Origin: Notospermus geniculatus
Taxonomy: Eukaryota > Nemertea > Pilidiophora > Heteronemertea > Lineidae
Length of the DNA: 64,000 nucleotides
Reading direction: 5' to 3'
NCBI GenBank assembly: GCA_002633025.1
Contig: NMRB01000416.1
Coordinates: forward strand, 112,044-176,043
A program made the position numbers and the translations under genes. Below, in pieces: positions 11,010-22,150 of this stretch. Within the stretch, counting starts at the first letter, position 1; every line of letters begins with the position of its first letter. The notes under the pieces are model-generated. The model was given only the letters and a program-made list of their open reading frames with translations, had not been told where the DNA came from and made no database searches.

Positions 11010-11340
11010 GTAAACAGCCATGCAGTAGGATCATTACTCGAAAGAGCTGAAAATTAACGCTATGCCTCCTATAATTTGGGAATACGGAGACAAGACCAAT
11101 CCCTACAACTTTTTAAAAGGAACCCATAGTAAATTCTCAAGGACTTAGGAGCTGTAGGGCTAATTCGAGACACATCCGCTAAGCAACCATGCAGTGGGAG
11201 TATTGCCGGAAGGGGCTGAAAATTAACGCTATACCTACCATAATTTGGGAATAGGGCAACAAGACCAATCCCTACAACTTTTCAAAAGGGGCCCATTGTA
11301 AATTCTCAATGACTTAGGAGCTGTAGGCCGAATTCGAGGC
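11010..11340. repeat. Tandem duplication of a ~169-base unit
   Basis: The phrase GCTGAAAATTAACGCTAT starts at about 11046 and again at about 11215. The flanking 60 and 100 bases are also repeated (CCATGCAGT..., ACTTAGGAGCTGTAGG...). Divergence between the two copies is roughly one base in eight by eye. Confidence 0.8.
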
Positions 11341-11642
11341 TATCCTTCATTTCATGATTTACGCTGAATATCAACCTCACGACACCTCGTGGTAGCTGGT
11401 TTAATAGTGTCATAGTTCGATTCTTACACTCTTTTTAATGGCAGTATGGTGTAGTGCTATGGGTTGTGGGTTCAATTCTGCACATATTTGGAGCGAATGG
11501 TTGTGTCACTGCGTAAATTATGGTTGTGATTACCACTATTGACCACAAATGAGCGAAGGATCGAAGCCAGGACCCTGCACTGCGCCACAAGGCTCACAGC
11601 TCACAGCTCCAAGGTCCTTACACAAGGAACTTAGACACAATT

Positions 11643-11662
11643 NNNNNNNNNNNNNNNNNNNN
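11643..11662. other. Assembly gap (20 N)
   Basis: Run of undetermined bases. Confidence 0.99.
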
Positions 11663-12225
11663 TGCTGTATGATACAAAACATATCATCAATCCAGGTTTT
11701 TCTGATGCAGTTGATGTGCTGCACGATGTCCCTACTATGCTTGTCTTTATTTGCGGCAATAACTGCCCATTGAATATATGCAGAAAGGCATTGGTCCAAC
11801 TAGTCGATCTTGGGAGTTCTCGATTTCTTCATTTCTTGATTTCTGTGTTTACCAATACCCCTTCTCCCCCTTCAGTTTCAATCCTCAACCATGTCACCAG
11901 TCTGTTGGCATTCTCATGTTACTAAATCATGTAAGTAGCACAGTTACTTTCACCTGTAGCTTCTTCAGGGGCATCATGCCCTGTTATACCTCTATCACTC
12001 ATTGTTGCACAAATAAACTATTGATCAGGAATAAAACAAACTCCTCTAAAATCTATATCCCCCACCCTCTTTCCGATAAATCTGGATTTTTGTTGTGTAG
12101 ACGCGCGCCGGGGGTATCAGGCGCGTTTTTTCAGACCCGGGCTTGACACGAGTCTAAAAAACCCGAGGATTTCTCCGTAGTGTAACCAGGGCTTAGTTGT
12201 AGGGCCTATGTGCGTTCATTTGTCT

Positions 12226-12297
12226 GCAGTGTAGTGCGGTTCGGTTCGGTGCAGTGCAGTGCGGTGCAGTGCAGTGCAGTGCAGTGTAGTGTAGTGA
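12226..12297. repeat. (GTGCA)n microsatellite
   Basis: Five-base units GTGCA, GTGTA and GTGCG over about 70 bases, with GGTTC units at the left end. Confidence 0.9.
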
Positions 12298-13809
12298 CAC
12301 TGTTGATCAAATCTATCACCTAGGAATACTTCTGTAAGAGTGGCCCCCGTGCATTCAATTACACATTGAAGAGTGCAGTATGCCGAACGAGGCACTCGTA
12401 CTGATACCAAGTACCCAGCCCCCACCCCCAGCACAATAGTTGAACAGTCTAACGTTTGTAGTGATATAAGTGTCTTTGAATGAAGTTCTCTTTCCTTATT
12501 TTTCGTGCATTTTCAGGAGTAAACTGCAGTCTGCTCATCGATGACACTCCAAACCTCTGCAAACACCATGGGAATTTTCCTTTATTTGACGTCCTATTGA
12601 CAACAATTCGGAAACAAATCTTGTTTACATCAGAGAAGTATAGATAATGAAATGTTGGTTTCAGTGGATTTTATGATAACGCCTGTCTTTCACATCTTCC
12701 GTGTTCGCAGGGCATTAAACATGTTAAAGCAGAATTCGTCTTTGGGAATTTGTTGCTATTCTGACGTTCTCTATACGTTACGGTACTATATTCCACAAGA
12801 AATTATATTTTTGAAACGCCAGTTAGTTCAGTCTACTTTTTTGAAATGGTTTTTCTTCGAAAGCTGACGTTTTCTTCGAAAGCTGACGTTGAAGTATTGC
12901 ATCCCAATATGACCACATATACAGGGTGTCCCAAAAATGTCCAGGTCAAACTAGGCAACCTCAGGACCTAGGTTTCCCAGGAACCTTGATAGAGGATCTT
13001 CTAACATGAAAAATAGCCATTATCTCATCAAAAGCAGTCAAGCCAATCAGAAGTCATGTCGTTTTTTGTAGAGCAAGGCAGCCCCCACTCAGGAGTAATC
13101 TCAAATAAAACACTTGCTTCATGAAGTAGGGTGTGACTTTGCTACACAAGAATGACATAACTTAACGGGTGATTTGTCCCAACTATGTAGATAAAAGATG
13201 TTAATGTTTTTGTCTAGCATGGAGAATGCAGCTAGCAATGACCAATCTCCTACTGACATTGACACCAGCGACAAGTAGCAGCATTGATTGGTCAGCTGTT
13301 GTTTCCAAATTCTGAAGGAATGTGAAATCCAAGATGGCTGCTCTGGCAGCCATATTGTTTTCTGAGAAAATGGTGAACAGCCTTTTGAACAGCCATCTGA
13401 AACATAATCAATGCTTCATGCAGCTGGTTTCGAAAGAAGGAGCAGAATTAAAGATTAAATCTTTGGACTGAAAAAAAGATAGTTTAACTCCACAGCCACC
13501 CTACGTAATGTTCAGATACCTACTCAACTCTTTCATTTCTACAAGCAAAATCAAAGAGAACAATATCTTAAACATGGCATACACTCTGATGGCAGGACAG
13601 CAACTTATATACAGGTTTCCCACTCAAAACTTGTCTCGGCCATATTTGCCAAACAATATACTCCATCATTCTCTCCCTCTCACCCTTTAAGGGTTGATAA
13701 AACAGATGACACGCAGCAGAATTCCCAGCCGAATGTTCAGAAGTTACTGCAGTTTGATTGGACGGTACCACAGAATGACATACAAACAATCGCTGCAGCA
13801 AACACTCAC
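12298..13809. other. Intronic stretch, mostly unannotated
   Basis: ACAGGGTGTCCCAAAAATG at about 12922 looks like a DNA-transposon terminal repeat, but no partner end was found nearby. 13331-13360 has the CAAGATGGC ... GCAGCCATATT pair seen at 6.4-6.9 kb. I looked here for the next Epac exon (rest of the DEP domain) and did not find it. Confidence 0.4.
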
Positions 13810-14035
13810 CGTGGACAACAACCCCTTCCTCCAGCAGCGCCTGCCACATTCCAACAGCCTGCTGCCGCGAGTGAACATTCTGGAAGGTCATCATCCAGTC
13901 GACCATCTCCGTGCCGATCATACAGCGGCGGTATGTGCGTAAATGGAACTTTCTGTCTCGTATCATGTTAGGGTACTTGGTGAGGAGAACGGTACGGATG
14001 ACGTGGCTGGCGCGGGCGAGCTTCCCAGATGGAAT
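13810..14035 (-). CDS. Epac: Epac (RAPGEF3/4-type), DEP-domain exon
   Basis: Seventy-five codons reading IPSGKLARASHVIRTVLL..., then MIRDRKFHLRTYRRCMIGTE, MVDWMM, VHSRQQAVGMWQALLEEG and VVVH. This is the first part of the Epac DEP domain, which targets the protein to membranes. The IRDRK-x-HL-x-TYR-x-C and VHSR-x-QAVGMWQ-LLE blocks are near-identical to vertebrate Epac. The acceptor is CTTTTCAG before 14035, phase 0. The donor is GTGAGT at 13804-13809, phase 1. Epac binds cAMP and then loads GTP on Rap. The exons for the rest of DEP, CNB-B, REM, RA and CDC25 were not found between 1 and 13809, so they are probably left of the window. Confidence 0.95.
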
Positions 14036-14159
14036 CTGAAAAGATGGAGACAAGTTTTGTTGAGGGAAACTTTTCAGGGTTGGGTGCTTTAGGAGGAAAT
14101 CCTGCTGGCCAGAGTGGTGCAATTCATACATCATCTGGTGCCTATCAAATCTCAGATGC

Positions 14160-14350
14160 CAATGTCATGACCGTTATACAGTCTCAAAGCGCCTCACATA
14201 TTCCCCAGTCACTCCAGAAACCTTCCTAGGGAATCAAGGAGCAGCTCATTCAGTGTTCATTGGATCCTTTCAGACCAGTTCGGAATACAAAGTGGCAACT
14301 TGGCCGGGAATCAAACCCCTGATGCTCAATCACTGTGCCACATGCTCCCC
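14160..14350 (+). mobile_element. SINE-like dispersed repeat, family 3
   Basis: The phrase CACTCCAGAAACCTTCCTAG, then AAGGAGCAGCTCATTCAGTG and GATCCTTTCAGACCAGTT, recurs at 41560-41665 (plus) and 56370-56470 (minus). The right end has GGGAATCAAACCCCTGATGC, the inverse of a tRNA B-box-type sequence, suggesting a tRNA-derived SINE read from the other strand. Confidence 0.65.
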
Positions 14351-14362
14351 ACATCAACTTGC

Positions 14363-16836
14363 CTCAGAACTTCTTTTGTGGGCAATAAAGTTATCATCAT
14401 CAATATTTTGAGAGTCCACTTGTGTGAAAGCACTGGTTCTTGACCCATTGGATATCCGACTAGATCCCACCACAGCCTTTCCTCCTGTCCCTCTGATAGA
14501 GTGTTCTCCAAATTGCCTATCTGCTCCTGTCCTACAAATACAAGTAATGTCATCAACCAAACTTGCTTTTCTATACTCTCCAGCCATTCTTTCCAAAATG
14601 TCCTTTTCCTCTCTCACACTTTCTTCCTTAGATACAACAACAAGACAATGGTCTGTTTTGATGCACAGATCTGGGGCCACGTCCCTTCCCTTCTCTTGTG
14701 TTAAACTTCCTTTCCTTTCCAAGGTTGAACCGTTACCATCCTTTGTCCTCTTCACAGAGCTCTTCTTGGACAATCTCCTGGTTTCACTCCACGGTTTCTC
14801 AGAACTTGACCCTGGCAACTTGGTCAAAAGTTTCTTCCATGACATCACCAAGGATTCAGCACCGGTTTTCTTCTTCAGGACTGCAACCTGCGACATCTTT
14901 TCAGAATATCCGCCACATCTCATCCTGTCCATCTGTACTAACATATTCACTTCTTCTTCGGGGAGCTGCATATTCCGACTTGATTTTCTGGGTAGGCTCA
15001 GGGAATGGGACTGTCCAGCAGTCAAATTCAGGTCCATACACGGCTTTTTGGTTGAATCACTCTCTCTATCCTTCACCAAGTCCATGTCCTTGCTTGCTTT
15101 AGGGTGCTCCAATTCATCCCTCGACTGCCCAGTATAATCCAATTCTGAACATTTCTTGGTCAAATCTGGCAAAATATTGTGATTCCCTATCTTGTCAGGT
15201 TCATCACACATTCCAGGAGAACGCCAACCAAATTTTGGCTTGTTCACAAAATCAGCTTCATTGCTGTATCGTCTGGTCAAATCCACTTCCATCGACTTGC
15301 GTAAATCCACTTCCATGGGCTCTTTCTTGCTGAAATCCACCTCCACAGGCTGTCTTTTGCACAGCTCCAAGTCAACTGACTGTTTCTTGCACAAGTCCAC
15401 TTCTACACGTCGTGCCTTGCGTACCTCCATTTCCACAGCCTGTTCAGACTCCACAACTCCTGTTTGTTTCAAATCCAGCTGCATCGGTGGACATCTAACA
15501 ACATTCAATATGTTCCTGCCACAATCGACCAGCTGTGCGCAGGGGTTGACCCACAAATCAAAGTCACTCTTCCCAGCTGCAACACGATCAATACCTTTAT
15601 GTTTTTGTCTCATCTGATCGAAGTCCGTATCTCGTTTATCTACAGAAGGTGGAGCAGATTTGTCATTACAAGTATCTTCCAGTCCTGTAGACGTATCACA
15701 AGATGGATCCTTTTGTTTCCTCGCCTGATTTGACAGTTCACCATTTACATCAAGACCAGCCCTTTGCTTTCCCATCATCTCTTCCACTACTGGCTTAACA
15801 CATGACCTGACACTCAGATCCAATGGTTTACAAGATAAATCCAACGGCTTGCTACTTTCCTCCAAACTCGTCTTCCCATTTATAACTGAGTCCAAACCTA
15901 AACGTTCCTCTGCAGCTGATTCGAAGTATTTCCCTTGATCCGAAACCAAACATGGTTTTCCAGGTAAGTCCACAGATTTCCTTTGATCTGAAACCAAAGG
16001 TGGTCTTCCTGGAAAGTCCACGGGTTTCTTTTGATCCGAAACCAAACATGGTTTTCTTGGTAAGTCCATAGACTTCCTTTTGTCCAAAATCAAACATGGT
16101 CTCCCAGGTAAGTCAACAGATTTCCTTTGATCCGAAACCAAACATGCTCTTCCAGGTAAGTCCACGGATTTCCTTTCATCCAAAGCCAAACATGCTCTTC
16201 CAGGTAAGTCCACGGATTTCCTTTGATCTGAACTCATACCTGGTTTTCCAGGTAAGTCAACAGATTTCCTTTGATCCCGAATCAGACATGGATTTCCAGG
16301 TACGTCAATGGATTTCCTTCCATCCAAAATAAAACCTGGTCTCCCAGGTAATTCCTTAGACTTCCATTTATCTGAACGAGAACTTGGATCACTTGATATT
16401 TCCCGGGATGTCAACCTTTCCTTTGGCATCAAATCAGAAACATCTTGTGAGAATCTGTCATCCTTCTTCTTCAAGTTGTTCTGTGGTATCAGCAGATGGC
16501 CTGATGAACTCCTGAAGATGACTTCTCTTGAACTAAAACACTTTGTCCCATCTGACCGAAACATGGATTTTGTTTTAGAAACAAAGCTCGCAGCATGGGT
16601 TGATCTCATTACGGTCTCATCTTTAGAGCCGACATTCAGAAACACCGACGTGCGATATTTTGAAGCATTCCTAGAGTGTTCATGAACTGAATGATGTCTC
16701 CGCACATTCCTCTGATATCTTGGGCAGTCCAACACTTCCTTAGGATAGGATTTGATATCCGCATCCATCTCCGAACACCTTCTTTCTGATTGTTTCATAT
16801 CCAAACCACCGACAAGTGCTTCACTCCGCAGAAATG
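14363..16836 (-). CDS. Giant repeat-bearing exon, probably of Epac
   Basis: One frame is open from 16948 to a TGA at 14354-14356, over 830 codons, on the Epac strand between the CNB-A and DEP exons. The acceptor CACATTTTCTCAG puts the exon start at 16836 in phase 1, matching the phase in which exon 18156-18213 ends. At the other end GAG is followed by GCAAGT, a GC-type donor, in phase 0, which matches the DEP exon. Residue numbers count from 16855. Residues 164-307 are nine tandem 16-residue repeats of the type RKSVDLPGRPCLVSDQ. PLDLS occurs at 337-341 and 344-348. Residues 473-537 are a looser VEVDL array. The rest is Ser/Lys/Asp-rich and looks disordered. Known Epac linkers here are roughly 70 residues. 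It could instead be a separate nested gene or a rare isoform. No homologue recognised. Confidence 0.6.
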
Positions 16837-17873
16837 CTGAGAAAATGTGCAACAACTCAAAGCAACAATGTCGACTAATGATCCAATGGTGAGATGAAAA
16901 TTGATCGAATTTTAATCCACACCGTGTTGTGGGAATGTTGACTGTGTCTCAATCAATGATGTATCCACTTTATGGCCTGCATACTTAGGCAATGAACATC
17001 AAATTGATAGACCCAACAGCTGCTCACACACCCTCACACATATTTAAGCAGACAACATCTTTTATGAAGATTTCTGACCATAATGTTAAAGTCCCTGAAG
17101 ATGACTGAGGGTGGGTTGTCCGTCTTAGCTAGCACCATAATGAAGATGTTTAAGGGGTCACACAGTAGTTCCCAACTGTGACATGCAATGGGGACATCTG
17201 CTGACTAAAGAAAGGAGGCTGCCTGGATCGAAGTCGCATTCAGGCAATGAAAATTCACCATTATATCGGACGAAATCAGATGGTCGTGGCCCGATGCGAT
17301 CTCTCCTGACTGGACCACCGGTGGAACTTAATTCCGTCCAGGTCAACCTCACTTTGTTTTGAAAGTCAGACCACAAACTCAGAGGTGGCAGACCTTTTGC
17401 TTTATGACTCTCTCTGTCTTGGTTCAGAGTCGACTTTGTGTCAGAACCCGATGAAGTTTCATGTCAAAGTACAACTTTAACTGTTGATGACTAACAACTG
17501 CCATTTAGTACATTACTTTGAAAGAATATGAAACTAATGTAAAGTTGAGGCGCCTTAATACTTGACAACTTAACATTCCCAAACTCCCAAAGGGAGTATT
17601 ACGAAACAAAAATAGCCAAAATCATTATGACAGCGATGCTTTTAGTATCCATTAAACAGTGTTGATCTATTTTTGGAAAATTCCCACAGGCCGCCGGCTG
17701 ATGTATATGAATAGTTTTAGCATTAGTGGATGTGCCGGTCTTCACCTTTTTACCCCGGTGTTCCCACGAGTGTTAACCATTTTTGGATTCGACACCTCAG
17801 CATCTCAAAATGATGCAAAGAACACACTGAGATTATAAACGGATGAGAATATTCCTCATATTGAGATACTAAC

Positions 17874-18009
17874 TGGAGTGATTGGAGCAGCAGGGTTGAA
17901 TGGTGATTCGTTCTTGCCTGTCTGAGTCTTCCCACCAGGGGGCACTTTGGAGGGGGAGGATGTGGACTTTGGCATGTTTGAATTCTGGACTCCTTTCTTT
18001 GAGTTGTGT
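17874..18009 (-). CDS. Epac: Candidate Epac linker exon (CNB-A to DEP)
   Basis: A 136-base segment after CTTTTTTTCAG, with a possible donor CCA followed by GTTAGT. One frame reads HNSKKGVQNSNMPKSTS..., KNESPFNPAAPITP. Joined in phase 0 to IPSGKLARA, this resembles the vertebrate Epac linker (K-E-N-T-P ... I-T-K-V-P-S-E-K). That frame needs two bases carried from upstream, but exon 18156-18213 supplies one. Either one base is missing in the assembly (for example in the A run of 18160-18170), or exon 19987-20089 is included, or the exon is not used. Under simple splicing it is mutually exclusive with the giant exon. Confidence 0.5.
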
Positions 18010-18155
18010 CTGAAAAAAAGAAGATGGAGCTTTCAGCATGACATGCACTGATGCATCCTGACCCCCAAATGACAACAGCGGGCGGGGCTTTATACCCCAT
18101 GACTTCCTGCCACCGGTACTCTGTGACTTCATTCATGAAACATGAAATTACTCAC

Positions 18156-18213
18156 CTGATTTTTGTAATGTTGGTAAAGGAGTAACGACCCCTTCCATGT
18201 GCTGTTTGTACCT
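18156..18213 (-). CDS. Epac: Epac exon after CNB-A (hinge helix)
   Basis: A 58-base exon with strong splice sites: CATTGCAG acceptor before 18213 and GTGAGTAA donor at 18148-18155. In phase 0 it reads RYKQHMEGVVTPLPTLQKS plus one base. It follows LWE of the previous exon exactly as KYRQYMAGLL follows it in vertebrate Epac2, the end of the first cAMP domain. Confidence 0.88.
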
Positions 18214-18458
18214 CTGCAATGAGAGACAAGTGAAGGGTAAATCAACGGCTGAGCATCACCACTCCCCCTCAAAATGATGAGGCAGAATCTCATCCGCAAT
18301 CAGTGGGAGGTTGTTCACTGTTCATAACAGCTCTTTGTGTACTAACAAGTACAGCGTAGTGCTGGGTAGAGCTCTTACTTCAAGAAACGATCCTCCCACT
18401 GATCTCAAGTAATGATACTGTCTTGACCATTGTAGGACAGGCCAGTTTTGAAATGGCA

Positions 18459-18671
18459 TACTGTAAACCGTGAAATTTTCGCGTGCGTTTTATTTTCACG
18501 ATTTTCGCGTTCAAGGGTCAAAACGCGAAAATAAATCGCGCGAAAATTACTCTTCTTATTATTCTTTTGAAGCTGAAGGGTTCCAATCGCGAATATTTAT
18601 TCTTCGCGAATTCGTAGATCACCAAAATTGCAAACATTTAGTGTCGCGAAAATATCACGGTTTACAGTAGT
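18459..18671. mobile_element. Palindromic MITE, ACTGTAAACCGTGAAATTTT ends
   Basis: The two ends are inverses (TACTGTAAACCGTG at the left, CACGGTTTACAGTA at the right). The interior is full of TTCGCG and CGCGAA words that also pair across the centre. TA borders fit a TA target duplication. Confidence 0.85.
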
Positions 18672-19598
18672 ATGTGACCCTCCACAGCAAAAACAGTCGC
18701 ATGTCGCTCAGAAGGTGAGCCTCAACGAACAGAGATGACACCAGAAGAGAATGGAAGAAACAGATTATTTCAGATTTCATAACAGACAGACAATATTGAA
18801 AGTGACAAACATTTGGTCTGAATCTGCCAAGCTAAGAGCGTCACATGCGACTGGTTTCACTCTGGAGGGTCACATATTTATACATACTGTCATGTACATA
18901 GGCAGGAGAAGACCAGAGTCCCTGATGAATCACTAGAGATTCAGGATTCACCATCGCTTGCTCATTGAAAGCGACACGACGGTAATAATTTTGTTTGAAA
19001 TGGAACGCAATTGGGGGCGAAGACAGATGGTCTCACACCCAGCATGAGAGGATTTGAACCCCTCACTTTCGCTAACGACAAGTAAATTTCCCCGGCCTGA
19101 GGCAGCCTGTTTTTGCTTCCACCCACGTGCGGGTGAAAAAGGAATATTGCCCAATCAACAAGTGAATATCATTCTTCCTCCTGCAAGAACACAACCCCCT
19201 CAAAGGGGATACCATTAAGACAGATTACAGTATAAATACTGTAATGTGATTACTTGCCGAGGGCTGAACACCCGAGATAATGGCACGCCCGCACAGTTCA
19301 TCTTTTTACTCTCATTCAAACTATCCTTCATTGTTATGGCTGCTTTTGAAGGGAATTTCACATTATCAGTAACGAGCATGTCGATGACAATATTCTTGGT
19401 GTTGACATCAGGTGTTCTTATGAACTTTGCAATGGTTAAAAAAACTGAACTCTAATTTTAATCTATAGAATAGCAAATGTAAATAGATGAAGTGTTCAGC
19501 GACTGCCACGATTCTCTTGATGAGCTGACATTCAATTGTGCCCCTCGAGTGATGATGCTCTCCCTGATAGTGCCAAATTGATTAATCCATTACTTGGA

Positions 19599-19935
19599 CA
19601 GTGCTGCCACTTGTTGAGCAGTGACATCACTCATGGGACTTTAGAGTAAATGGGTAGTGCTGCCATCTTTTAAGTAGTGAGATCACTCATGGAACTTTAG
19701 AGTAAATAGGCAGTGCTGCCATCTTTTAAGTAGTGAGATCACTCATGGGACTTTACAGTATAATCAGTGCTCCCACCTGTTAGGTAATGACACCACTCAT
19801 GTGAATTTACAGTAATAATGAGACAGTGCTGCCACCTTAAAGTAGAGGTATTATTCATGGGACTTTAGTAATAATCAGACAGTGCTGCACCACCTGTTGA
19901 GTTGTGACATCACTCATGGGACTTTACAGTAAATG
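19599..19935. repeat. Minisatellite, about 57-base unit, six copies
   Basis: Unit of the type CAGTGCTGCCACTTGTTGAG ... GACATCACTCATGGGACTTT. Copies 2 and 3 are the most alike; copies 4 and 5 are degenerate. Confidence 0.85.
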
Positions 19936-21190
19936 AACTTAATGCACTTAAACAACCAGTACCGGGTACATTTCAATATCTCTTACCTGTAATTCCACAT
20001 GACCAACGGTCACAATGGAAGGCTTTGCATGAAGCAAGCAATATTCGCCAGACTTCCCTGGTATCATTTTTCCAATCAGTGCATGTCCGCTAATATCAAA
20101 GGTATTCACTACCATTCAAATCCATTCGAGTAGTCCTTTGAATCAAGTCCTGGCATTATATCATATTAATCAAGAGATCTGACCAGATAAAACACAAAAT
20201 TGTCCGTCAAAACCTGATAAAATGTGGAATCGTCCATCATAAACTGAAGATCAGCTGATTAAATCTCGCCTGATATGTACGCCATCAATGTTTTGATTCT
20301 CTTCAACGCACTGTTACGTCCACAAGAAACCTGTCCTCGTCCGATTTTGGACGGTCTACACAGTCAGAAACCTATTGAGAATATACATAGCCTGGGGTGA
20401 AAGAACGGTTGAAGGCATCGGAGGACAAGCTTTGGACAAGAGTGGAATAAATTCATAGAAAGATAGATATCAGTGAGGTTAAGGAGCATTTTATGACTCT
20501 GTCTCCGACTTGAACTTTAAAATGGATTTGGAGGAAGGCAACAATTACCAGAAGTACTCCAATCTGAGAAGCATAAAATTCCGAATTAACTCTGAACACA
20601 AACCAGAGATGCACCAGCAGATTTAGCATTGCATGACTGACATGACTTCACCTCAATCAATCCTATTTTAAATTTACCACCAGAAATGCTACAATTTTCC
20701 AAACGTGGATTTTGACTCGCAGAAAATGACAGCCATTGTCTAAAAAATCACTAACATGAAGGCCTAGATCATCTCGATATACACTGATAATATACAAACA
20801 CAAACAGATCCTTATCTAAATCCAGTCCAGGCACAGATGGTGGATGAACTCACTAATACAACGTAATATTACGGTACATCCTTCAACATATGGCGACATG
20901 AAAACTGTCACACAATCATCGTCAGGTATTGATTTGCTCAGAGTCCATCCATGGTGATAAATAAACATTGTCCTCAGGACCGCAGGGGTCGCCAGTTTCC
21001 AGCAAGATACCTGGGAACTCCGCAGTGCGAGCTGTGGTGGTGCCATAGTTACTCGTGTTTGCTTTTCAATCGGGACATTAATTTGAAGGAAGGTGACAAA
21101 AGTAAACATAAGCGTTTTCAAATGATTTTTGCTTCATACATAAATCAGAAGAGTGTATGAAAGCATTCAATTTGGTTGCAAATGGTTGAC
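19936..21190. other. Intronic, no repeat recognised apart from the exon-like segment
   Basis: AT-rich intron sequence. Minus-strand frames around 20816-21121 have no recognised match. Confidence 0.35.
19987..20089 (-). CDS. Exon-like open segment between Epac exons (tentative)
   Basis: 103 bases bounded by GATATTAG and ACAG followed by GTAAGA. It is open in two frames. In phase 0 it reads RTCTDWKNDTREVWRILL..., Cys- and Trp-rich and unlike Epac. Inclusion after exon 24401-24549 would move exon 18156-18213 into another open frame and bring the linker exon 17874-18009 into its Epac-like frame. It may be chance. Confidence 0.25.
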
Positions 21191-21194
21191 ATTT

Positions 21195-21420
21195 CCAAGT
21201 TTAGTGGAACCTCCCTTAGCGGACACCTCTGCCGGAGGACACCTCTCTATTAAGGACAACAAACTGCAGTCCTGAAGAGGGTCATTTCTATTCATTTTGA
21301 CCTCTGTAATCAGGACACCTCTCAATTAAGGACAACAAATTTCAATCCCAAAGAGGACATTTCTATTTTTTTTACCTTTGCAATCAGGACACCCCTCAAT
21401 GAAGGACAGCATCTACCAGT
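21195..21420. mobile_element. GTGGAACCTC / TTAAGGAC element, copy 1
   Basis: GTGGAACCTCCCTTAGCGGA and then alternating GGACACCTCTCAATTAAGGA and TTTGACCTCTGTAATCAGGA phrases in two to three tandem sub-units. Other copies in this window lie at 23398, 24760, 27818, 47270 and 51423. Confidence 0.75.
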
Positions 21421-22004
21421 CCTAAAAGCATCCACAATAAAAAGATTCCACCACAGTTTCGAGTAGGCCTACTTCTTACACTCCTGCATCCTGTAGCAAT
21501 CTCAGAATTATGAATATTTTGATCAGGATGTGACGGTTATTCCACATGAGACTAGATAGTGTCGTCTGCCTACATGACAGCACCTCGATATTGATTGCCT
21601 TGTCATAACAAGACAATATTTTGACGCAACATCCAATACAAGAAGACAAGCCCAATTACTGGGAGATGCCAGCAGCAGATAAGGTGTCACTCAAAAAAGT
21701 CTGGCCACAAAATATACCGACATAGAATCCAGGGTTTCACCAATAGGTGCAAATGAATGTTGGAGATTTCTTCTTAATCATCAAACTTGCTAAATACTTG
21801 TGTTCCAACAATTCTCTGAAGGTGCTCCTACACGTAGGGCCTCTCCCATAATGTGTCTGGGCTGTGACGTCTCTCAGATCATGTATGTTAAAGGTAGCAT
21901 ACTTGAAGTGGAAATGGGTAGCGATGATGATTCTGTGCTGGCCATCAAGATTGTCAAGGACGGAGATGGACTAACCAGCAAGAGTACAGAAGAAATGGCT
22001 TGAG

Positions 22005-22150
22005 GGACACAGTGGAAACAGCAGTGCCTGTCACCTCTGAGGTTCCGGGTCTGATTCCCAGTTGGACTGATTCTTCATGTGATAAGAGAGGGCGCTCTCT
22101 TCGACAGCTCAGGTCTTCTCCCGGAGCTCCGGTTTCCTCCTGCTGTAGAA
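22005..22150 (+). mobile_element. tRNA-derived SINE, family 1
   Basis: CAGTGGAAACAGCAGTGCCT, then CACCTCTGAGGTTCCGGGTC with a B-box-like GGGTCTGATTCCC, and an end of CGGTTTCCTCCTGCTGTAG. Related copies: 25145-25262, 25745-25920, 30480-30705, 42860-43012, 50547-50690 (all minus), a plus fragment at 39117-39180 and a minus fragment at about 62707. Confidence 0.75.

Noticed and set aside
1-13809. Remaining Epac exons (end of DEP, CNB-B, REM, RA, CDC25)
   Set aside because: Searched by eye on the minus strand for the highly conserved blocks and not found. They are taken to lie outside the window.
14424-16685. Plus-strand open frames opposite the giant exon (up to 237 codons)
   Set aside because: They are antisense shadows of the biased codons and 48-base repeats on the minus strand.
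17158-17376. 72-codon minus-strand frame between Epac exons
   Set aside because: No similarity to Epac and no good splice sites in phase.
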